Shown here: positions 58,441 through 64,000 of the stretch, piece by piece | Layout of the letters: every line of letters starts with the position of its first letter | Position numbering within the stretch: the stretch's first letter is position 1 | Source: Dyadobacter sp. NIV53 | GTDB lineage: Bacteria > Bacteroidota > Bacteroidia > Cytophagales > Spirosomataceae | DNA length: 64,000 bases | NCBI RefSeq assembly: GCF_019711195.1 | Contig: NZ_CP081299.1 | Coordinates: 806,001 to 870,000 of the forward strand | Direction of reading: 5' to 3' | Notes under the pieces: model-generated | Seen by the model: only the letters and a program-made list of their open reading frames with translations | What the model was told of the DNA's origin: nothing | Databases searched by the model: none | Position numbers and translations under genes: made by a program

Positions 58441-58939
58441 TATCAGATAATTCAAAAAACATAAGCGTGCTCCGGATTGACCGGTGCAAGTTATGCATTT
58501 GTGGACGAACTCAGGCCGGTTTTTTACAGTGACCGGCTGTACGTCGTACCCGAGAAAAAAGCGGTTTTACCACTTAGCAAATTGTTGTCAGTAGCAGAAA
58601 AAACGCTGGACAACCGTCCTGTTACCAGGGCAGAAATTTCAACCCGGCCCGATCGCACCTACATGTTCAGGGCCGTGAAGCAGAATCCGGAGGGGCTCAC
58701 CTATTGGGATTATTATCAATAATTTTTACCGGGTGTATGTCAATACATACACTGGACAGGTTGTTAAGGTAGAAAATACCAATTACGAGTTTTTTCAGCT
58801 GGTTCTGGGGCTGCACATGCGGATGTTGTTTGGCGAAGAGATCGGACGTAATGTGGTTGGCGGTTCCGTATTAATGTTTGTAGTATTGCTGGTTTCCGGT
58901 CAGGTGATGTGGTGGGGGAAAAAGAAGAAGAGAAAATAA
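58441..58939 (+). pseudogene. PepSY-associated transmembrane protein remnant
   Basis: Two frames of one former gene. The first (58477-58722) resembles the region just after the first helix of PepSY-TM proteins (TGASYAFVDELRPVF) and has a stop (TAA) just upstream, so the start is lost. It ends at TAA after YWDYYQ. One extra base there (the C of TATCAATAAT) shifts the rest, which continues from 58707 as NNFYRVYVNTYTGQVVKVE and includes a transmembrane helix (VVGGSVLMFVVLLVSGQVMWW) until a stop at 58939, well short of the family length. Full-length relatives are iron-regulated membrane proteins with three or four helices. Confidence 0.8.
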
Positions 58940-58987
58940 AAACATGTCCGTTCATATAACCCGAAATACCAGACAGGATGAAATAAC

Positions 58988-59362
58988 CTAGTAAAAAAAT
59001 TGTTCTGACACTATCCGGCCGTCTTTTACCTCATAAAGCATGATCTGGTTAATTTGTATTCTTCCATGAGGCCGCACCGTGATATCAATTTCCCTACCAA
59101 CCGCAAAATGATTTCCGGTAACCAGGGGCTTTGTCGTATGAGCGCCATGGCCTGCTTCTATTCGGTTTACAAAGTCTTCCCCTTTTTTACGAACCGCACC
59201 CTTACCTTCGGCATACCCGAAATAAGGAGAATTTACAGGGTCAATGCTCCGGACATCTTCAGCAAAAAATTCATCCTGGATCTGAAACCATTTTTCCTGT
59301 TGTGCAAGTTCATGGAACCTGGCGGAAACTTCCTGAGTGGTCAGTATTTCTTGTGTTTGCAT
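58988..59362 (-). CDS. NTF2-like / SnoaL-like protein
   Basis: 124 residues from ATG 59362; the open frame extends to 59443 but the extra 27 residues are not protein-like. Residues about 10-122 resemble the SnoaL/NTF2 fold (HELAQQEKWFQIQDEFFAEDVRSIDP near the start, IMLYEVKDGRIVSEQFFY at the end), typical of small cytoplasmic cone-fold proteins of unknown substrate. Isolated gene. Confidence 0.8.
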   Translation of the reverse strand: MQTQEILTTQEVSARFHELAQQEKWFQIQDEFFAEDVRSIDPVNSPYFGYAEGKGAVRKKGEDFVNRIEAGHGAHTTKPLVTGNHFAVGREIDITVRPHGRIQINQIMLYEVKDGRIVSEQFFY

Positions 59363-60068
59363 ATGTTTGGTTGTAATGTTTAATACCACACAAATGTATA
59401 AACCAGTTACCAATCGAACCGGGCGCAAATCAGACTTTATCACGGGGCGATTTGGACAAGATATCTGATTTACCTGGTTTTGTCCGGAGAAGTGGTCTTA
59501 TATTATAAAAACTCCATACCCGGCACTCCCCTGCTCAACCTGTTTATTCCTGTCCAGGAATTCAGTAAATCCTGTTACCACTTTTATAGAACAAGCCTTA
59601 TCACAGATTATATTTTCAGGCAGTTTCGCCGCGAAGATCTCATTGACTAATGAGCTTTACGAGGGAAATCCTGATATGGTCTAAAGTATCAAAATTTATG
59701 GGATCAGACATATTAAATTGTTGTCGGCAAGTAGCTCACAAACAACTTTTACATTTCGTTAACCTTCTTTTACCAAATCTTAACAGACTCCGGGACAAGA
59801 CCTTTTAGCTTTGTGGCCACCGCTGTGGTTAAAATCCTGAAAACAAAAAGAGAAATAACCAGAGTCATGTATGTATGTGCTTTATGGATCTATCAACGGA
59901 GTATATCGTTATGACCCTTCGGCTGCCAGGCGGCCCGATACGCCCAGGACAGGTGGAAATACCATCACGGACTTTAAAAGTAAAGAGGGGCAGAAATAAA
60001 GTGTATTGCCCCGCCTGCTACATTCCGCTAGTTACTAATCAATTTGGTTTTACTTTAAATTAAAAAAA
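59363..60068. other. Intergenic region before the BNR-repeat gene
   Basis: 706 bases. A stop-free plus-strand frame without ATG (59397-59649) reads like protein but matches no family. A 62-residue frame (59875-60063) ends 5 bases before the next gene; it could be a leader peptide but looks unlike a protein family. A TAGCTTTG promoter element lies at 59806-59813. Nothing else seen. Confidence 0.4.
59806..59813 (+). promoter_or_regulatory. Possible -7 promoter element of the BNR-repeat transcript
   Basis: TAGCTTTG on the plus strand, matching TAnnTTTG, with no clear -33 TTG. It would give a leader of about 250 bases. Confidence 0.35.
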
Positions 60069-61175
60069 ATGAAAAAATTATTTGTGTTTATTCCGGCTAT
60101 CCTTCTGGTATTATTTCTACTAAATTCTTTTGTGGTAAAAGAAAAGGAAGCAAAAAAGCAACCAATAAAGGAGGGCAAATCAGCGGTTATTGCCAACATC
60201 ATTTTCAAATCTACGGATGGCGGACAAACCTGGCAGGACATTAGTAAAGGACTTCCTGAAAAGTTGCAGAAAGAAAGTGTGTGGGCATATGGTTTCTTTA
60301 CAAATGATCGTGGGTTCTATTTACGTGCCGGAAACGGGGTTTATCACAATGAACCAAATTCCACAACTTCTTTTTGGACAAAAGAGATGTTCCCTGGTAA
60401 ACAACGTAACATTGCCCCTGGCAGGAGCGGGTTATTTGCCTATGATTTCAGGGGTCAATTCTTACAAAAAATAAACGGAACGAGTAATTGGTCGCCCATG
60501 TACACGGATTTTCAAAAGCAGGCCGTACGCCTGAACGGAACAAAAGATGATTGGATGTACAAAAATTTTAAAGAGAAATTTGTATCCACCGTTTTTGAAA
60601 CTGAAAGGGGAACAGTTTTCATTGGCTCTAACAACAGCCTTTTTAGATCAACTGACAGTGGAAAAACCTGGAAACAAGTGAATGATGGAAACGGGACAAT
60701 GAAATTGACCGAGTCAAATGGTGTACTTTTGGCTACCAGTAAAGAGGGAATATTAAGATCCACCGATGATGGTGAAAACTGGGATCGTGTGATCAGTGAA
60801 GGGGGTGTTGGCATTGCCGTGGAACATATTGATGGAGGATTTGCCGCTATTGTAAAGAACACAATAACCCAAACAAACAGCATACACATTTCAATGGATA
60901 GTGGAAAAACCTGGAATGCGATAGCCGAAGACCTTCAGCCTTCCCGGACTAGTTTACTAATGAAAAAAATAGGCTTACTTCAATCTTCATCGGAAATTTT
61001 ATCAATTAAACAAATGGGCAAATATTTAATATGTGGCCGCTCAGATGGTATATTCCGGTCATCTGACATGGGTAAAACATGGCAACAACTATTACTTCCT
61101 GCTACCGAAAATTTTGGCTTTAATTTATCTGTTTCGGGCAACGTGCTCTATGTCATACCAAATAAAGGATGTTGA
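60069..61175 (+). CDS. BNR/Asp-box repeat protein, sialidase-like propeller, secreted or anchored
   Basis: 368 residues. N-terminal hydrophobic segment (about 4-22) with no clear cleavage site, so it is possibly anchored. Five Asp-box motifs of the type STDGGQTWQ are visible (about 48, 194, 232, 277, 330), the mark of a BNR or YCF48-like beta-propeller. Catalytic sialidase residues (Arg triad, Tyr/Glu pair) are not evident, so this is a propeller of unknown role rather than a proven sialidase. Its stop lies within the left arm of a strong terminator hairpin. Confidence 0.82.
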   Translation: MKKLFVFIPAILLVLFLLNSFVVKEKEAKKQPIKEGKSAVIANIIFKSTDGGQTWQDISKGLPEKLQKESVWAYGFFTNDRGFYLRAGNGVYHNEPNSTTSFWTKEMFPGKQRNIAPGRSGLFAYDFRGQFLQKINGTSNWSPMYTDFQKQAVRLNGTKDDWMYKNFKEKFVSTVFETERGTVFIGSNNSLFRSTDSGKTWKQVNDGNGTMKLTESNGVLLATSKEGILRSTDDGENWDRVISEGGVGIAVEHIDGGFAAIVKNTITQTNSIHISMDSGKTWNAIAEDLQPSRTSLLMKKIGLLQSSSEILSIKQMGKYLICGRSDGIFRSSDMGKTWQQLLLPATENFGFNLSVSGNVLYVIPNKGC

Positions 61176-61226
61176 AAAACTCCAGACTCAGAAATAAGTT
61201 GTATTGCTGAGTCTGGAGTTTTTCAA
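61172..61226. terminator. Long perfect hairpin terminator overlapping the stop codon
   Basis: 20-bp perfect inverted repeat, arms 61172-61191 and 61207-61226, 15-base loop. The TGA of the BNR gene lies in the left arm. The right arm carries TTTTT, and the left arm AAAAA, so it could act in both directions; the only gene reading toward it from the other side ends at 61436, about 200 bases away. Confidence 0.85.
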
Positions 61227-61435
61227 TTTATGTTTTCATAGTACGACCAACTGGCTATCAAATACTTATTAATTCTTACCAATCTTATTTCTGATAAAAG
61301 CCTAAGCTTGACTGATCGTTTACGGTGTGATATTCCCCAATCCGTAAGATTAGTGATGATGGTTTGTAACGTATTACCATGTTCCGCAAGTTCTTAATGA
61401 ATTGTCGGAAAACCACCTTTTGCGTAACAGCAAAT

Positions 61436-61786
61436 CTATTTATAATCAGTTTCTAAGGGCATTTTAGCAACCTCATATTTAATATTCCATTCTTTGATGT
61501 ATTCTAAAATTGGTAAAAAAGCCAGGCCTTTTTCAGACAGCTTATACTCTACTCTTGGTGGTAATTCCTTGTAGGCAATCCTTTCCAACAGTCCATCTTC
61601 TTCCAGCTCTTTTAACTGTTCGGTTAATACTTTCCTCGAAATGTGTGGTACTATGGCATCCAGCTGTCCAAAGCGAATGGTACGGGTGCCCATTACATTG
61701 ATAATCATCGGCTTCCATTTATTGCCAATAGTGCCAATAGCTCTCGTAAACGGACAATTCGAATTGCAAAATCTTTCGTCTTTCAT
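61436..61786 (-). CDS. HxlR family transcriptional regulator
   Basis: 116 residues from ATG 61786; the longer frame to 61960 runs through the promoter region and into the divergent SDR gene. HxlR winged helix: FTRAIGTIGNKWKPMIIN (about 13-30), FGQLDAIVPHISRKVLTEQLKELEEDG (about 40-66). Two Cys residues near the N-terminus (CNSNCP, about 6-11) are placed like those of redox- or quinone-sensing HxlR/YodB proteins. Divergent from an SDR gene with palindromes in between, which is typical of a local repressor of that gene. Confidence 0.92.
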   Translation of the reverse strand: MKDERFCNSNCPFTRAIGTIGNKWKPMIINVMGTRTIRFGQLDAIVPHISRKVLTEQLKELEEDGLLERIAYKELPPRVEYKLSEKGLAFLPILEYIKEWNIKYEVAKMPLETDYK

Positions 61787-61802
61787 AATTTTAAAATTTG
61801 TA

Positions 61803-61818
61803 GTTACCCAATGGTAAC
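61803..61818. promoter_or_regulatory. Palindrome GTTACC-N4-GGTAAC, candidate HxlR operator 1
   Basis: Perfect 6-bp arms with CAAT between, 17-32 bases upstream of the HxlR ATG, in its probable leader. Confidence 0.6.
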
Positions 61819-61826
61819 CATAATAG

Positions 61827-61861
61827 ACTATCAATAGTTTCAAAGATAAACTATTGATAGT
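61827..61861. promoter_or_regulatory. 14-bp inverted repeat with embedded promoter, candidate HxlR operator 2
   Basis: Arms ACTATCAATAGTTT (61827-61840) and AAACTATTGATAGT (61848-61861), 7-base spacer, perfect. The minus-strand -7 element TATCTTTG (61841-61848) fills the spacer. The right arm lies 35 bases before the SDR start on the other strand, so one site could control both genes. Confidence 0.7.
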
Positions 61862-61895
61862 TCCTTTGTGAAACAAATTTAAAAATAAATCAGAA

Positions 61896-62648
61896 ATGAG
61901 TAGATTAAAAAATAAAGTAGCAGTTATTACAGGTGGTAATAGTGGCATAGGGTTTGGCATTGCCCTGGAATTTAAAAATGAAGGTGCTGTTGGTGCTATT
62001 GTCGGCAGAAATCAGGAAACCTTAGATAGTGCTGTGGCCCAGCTTGGCGATAATTTTATAGCCATAAATGCCGATGTAACCAACCTAGCCGACCTGGAAA
62101 GAGTGTTTAAAGAAACATCTGAAAAATTCGGTAAAGTTGACGTGATTGTTGCCAATGCGGGCGGCGGAGCTGTTGGAACTGTGGCAACTCTTGGTGAAAC
62201 TGACTTTGACAAAACAATTAATTTAAACCTGAAAAGTGTCTACTTCACGGTTCATCAAGCACTACCCTATATGAATGATGGTGGCTCTATTATTTTGATC
62301 GGGTCAAATGCAGCTCATCGGGCATATCCGAACTTTACGCTTTATGGTGCTGCAAAAGCGGCTGTGATCCATTTTGCAAAAGGATTTTCAAGCGACCTTT
62401 TAGATAGAAAGATCAGAGCGAATGTCATAACCCCGGGAACGACAGATACACCCGCATTTGACAAGTTTGTTCCCGCAGAACAAATTGAAGGTTTAAAAAA
62501 ACACTTTGCAAGTGAAATGCCAATTGGCAGAATCGGGCAGCCATCTGACATTGGCAAAACAGCGGTTTTCCTGGCCTCTGATGATTCATCGTTTATGCTT
62601 GGCGCCGAACTCCTTGTTGATGGTGGAATGACCTATTTATCTAAATAA
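61896..62648 (+). CDS. SDR family oxidoreductase (HxlR-linked)
   Basis: 250 residues. Classical SDR: GGNSGIG (about 13-19), NAGGG (about 88-92), active-site region SNAAHRAYPNFTLYGAAKAA with YxxxK (Tyr about 150, Lys about 154), C-terminal LGAELLVDGGMTYL. Likely a small-molecule reductase (quinone, aldehyde or ketone) induced through the divergent HxlR regulator; substrate unknown. The next gene starts 7 bases after its stop, so both belong to one transcript. Confidence 0.93.
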   Translation: MSRLKNKVAVITGGNSGIGFGIALEFKNEGAVGAIVGRNQETLDSAVAQLGDNFIAINADVTNLADLERVFKETSEKFGKVDVIVANAGGGAVGTVATLGETDFDKTINLNLKSVYFTVHQALPYMNDGGSIILIGSNAAHRAYPNFTLYGAAKAAVIHFAKGFSSDLLDRKIRANVITPGTTDTPAFDKFVPAEQIEGLKKHFASEMPIGRIGQPSDIGKTAVFLASDDSSFMLGAELLVDGGMTYLSK

Positions 62649-62655
62649 TTTCAAA

Positions 62656-63279
62656 ATGAGTAATTCAGAAAATAAAAAAACGAGCTACGCCATTATTGGC
62701 TTTGGTAAGATCGGACAGGCCCTTGCCAAGGCGTTTGCCCGTAAGGATATAGAGGTATCAGTTGCAACCACGCGTGACCCGGAGAGCTTTGCGTCCGATG
62801 CGGCCGCGATCGGGCCTGGAATCATTCCCACAACCCTGTCCGAAGCCGTAAAGGCTGATGTGATCTTTTTGGCTGTACGTTTCGAGTCGCATCCTGATGT
62901 TGCAAAGGCCTTACCCAGCTGGCATGGCAAAACCATCGTAGATGTGACCAATGCCTACGGAGTATCGCCTGAGGCGTTAGGAGGACAACCTTCCGCTGTA
63001 GTCGTGGCCAGGGCATTCAATGACGGAAGACTCGTTAAGGGTTTCAACCATTTGGGCGCCAAAATCCTTGAACAGGATCCGGCCATTCATGGTGGCAGGA
63101 GAGTGGTGTTTCTGTCGAGCGACGACGATGGCGCTGCGAATGAAATTGGTACACTTGCGGAAAATCTCGGCTTTTCACCAGTCAAACTTGGCGGGCTTGC
63201 GGAAGGCGGACTTCTTGTGCAGGCACATGGAAACAACTGGGGTCAACTGATTTTTAAGGACCTGATGAAGTTTGACTGA
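62656..63279 (+). CDS. NADP-binding protein, F420-NADP-oxidoreductase-like
   Basis: 207 residues with an N-terminal Rossmann motif GFGKIGQALAKAF (about 15-27) and the pattern of the NADPH-dependent F420 reductase / 6-phosphogluconate-type family (DVIFLAVR at about 70, NDGRLVKGFNHLGA near 116). Bacteroidota usually lack F420, so it may use another acceptor. Co-transcribed with the SDR gene (7-base gap). Confidence 0.88.
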   Translation: MSNSENKKTSYAIIGFGKIGQALAKAFARKDIEVSVATTRDPESFASDAAAIGPGIIPTTLSEAVKADVIFLAVRFESHPDVAKALPSWHGKTIVDVTNAYGVSPEALGGQPSAVVVARAFNDGRLVKGFNHLGAKILEQDPAIHGGRRVVFLSSDDDGAANEIGTLAENLGFSPVKLGGLAEGGLLVQAHGNNWGQLIFKDLMKFD

Positions 63280-63407
63280 TAACTTATTATCACACAGTTC
63301 AATGCGGCCATGACTCTTAAATAGATGGAACCGGAATTTTGATATAAAATAATTACCATGCACTCCACTAAAACAGGAGTTGCCACTTGACAATAATTAA
63401 TAGAATA

Positions 63408-64000
63408 ATGAACAAATTAGAAAACAAAGTAGCGGTCGTTACCGGTGCTTCAAAAGGAATAGGCGCATCTATCGCGAAATACTTTGCCCATGAAGGCGCA
63501 AAAGTGGTTGTAAATTATGCATCAAGCAAAGAAGCCGCAGATAACGTGGTTAAGGTGATAACAGACCATGGCGGAATTGCCATTGCTGTACAGGCCGATG
63601 TATCGAATGAAGCTGATGTAAACAGGCTGTTTGAAGAAACAGAGAAGGCTTTCGGTAAGTTGGATATTTTGGTAAACAACGCAGTCTTTCAGCAATTTTT
63701 GCCAATAGAACAGGCATCGGAAGAGGCTTTTCATCAGCATTTCAATGTCAATGTTTTGGGCCCTGTACTTACTATCCAGGCCGCTTTGAAACTGTTTGGC
63801 GATAAGGGTGGCAATATTATCAATATCAGTTCGGGTGCAAGCAAATCGCCGATGGCAGGAGTGTCTCTATATTCTGCGACAAAAGCAGCATTAGATGCCA
63901 TAACGATTTCTTTGTCGAAAGAACTGGGCTCGAAAAATGTTCGCATCAATTCTATTTTACCCGGCGCTACGGAAACAGAAGGAGCGACCAGTGCAGGAGT
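63408..64000 (+). CDS. SDR family oxidoreductase (3' end outside window)
   Basis: ATG at 63408, frame open to the window end (about 197 residues seen). Motifs: TGASKGIG (about 12-19), NNAV (in place of the usual NNAG) around 90, SSGASKSPMAGVSLYSATKAA with the active-site Ser and YxxxK. Same operon direction as the F420-like gene, 128 bases after it. A 3-oxoacyl-reductase-like or glucose-dehydrogenase-like SDR, substrate unknown. Confidence 0.88.
   Translation, partial: MNKLENKVAVVTGASKGIGASIAKYFAHEGAKVVVNYASSKEAADNVVKVITDHGGIAIAVQADVSNEADVNRLFEETEKAFGKLDILVNNAVFQQFLPIEQASEEAFHQHFNVNVLGPVLTIQAALKLFGDKGGNIINISSGASKSPMAGVSLYSATKAALDAITISLSKELGSKNVRINSILPGATETEGATSAG

Noticed and set aside
61787..61960. 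Longer HxlR protein beginning at 61960
   Set aside because: The extra residues are hydrophobic translation of the promoter palindromes and overlap the divergent SDR gene; the ATG at 61786 starts the family domain properly.

Overview
The window looks like a chromosomal segment from a Bacteroidota bacterium of the Cytophagales type; a Dyadobacter- or Spirosoma-like genome would fit, but the genus is a guess. The evidence is a SusC/SusD pair, four large secreted proteins with type IX secretion (T9SS) C-terminal sorting domains, a periplasmic-propeller hybrid sensor kinase, DUF418, HPP and AI-2E membrane proteins, and promoter-like sites of the Bacteroidota form TAnnTTTG. I saw no rRNA, tRNA, CRISPR array, insertion sequence or phage gene.

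Layout. 1-11.3 kb: the 3' part of a very large secreted multidomain protein with a glucose/sorbosone-dehydrogenase-like propeller; a small membrane protein; a ClC chloride channel and an HPP membrane protein; and a hybrid two-component sensor broken by a one-base frameshift. 11.5-16.4 kb: a GH78 alpha-L-rhamnosidase and a double-receiver response regulator. 17.4-22.6 kb: a three-gene periplasmic sugar-oxidation operon (cytochrome c fusion, gluconate-2-dehydrogenase-subunit-3-like protein, GMC flavoprotein). 22.9-34.2 kb: a family of ELWxxDGT-repeat / malectin / DNRLRE / T9SS proteins (one collapsed pseudogene and two intact paralogues), with DUF418, DUF1810 and an NTF2-like secreted protein between or after them.

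34.3-49.3 kb is the centrepiece. It is a tightly packed minus-strand operon running SusC, SusD, GH39, enolase-superfamily sugar-acid dehydratase, SDR dehydrogenase, AraD1/FAH-family protein, MFS transporter, alpha-ketoglutarate-semialdehyde-type aldehyde dehydrogenase and a second GH39. An XRE-cupin regulator lies just upstream. Read together, the genes describe import of a glycan fragment, hydrolysis in the periplasm, transport of a sugar or sugar acid into the cytoplasm, and non-phosphorylative oxidation, most simply of a pentose to 2-oxoglutarate. The substrate is inferred, not shown.

49.6-64 kb: housekeeping and accessory genes, including an AI-2E transporter, a nucleoside/guanine deaminase, two HxlR regulators with visible palindromic operator candidates, two divergently transcribed multi-spanning membrane proteins of one family (one with an N-terminal frameshift), VOC and YdeI proteins, a Tat-exported M19 dipeptidase, a decayed PepSY protein, a BNR-repeat protein and an SDR / NAD-binding / SDR gene set that runs off the window end.

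Broken genes are frequent (sensor kinase, ELWxxDGT pseudogene, membrane protein, PepSY remnant). Two of the four breaks sit in short homopolymers, so sequencing error has to be excluded for those two.
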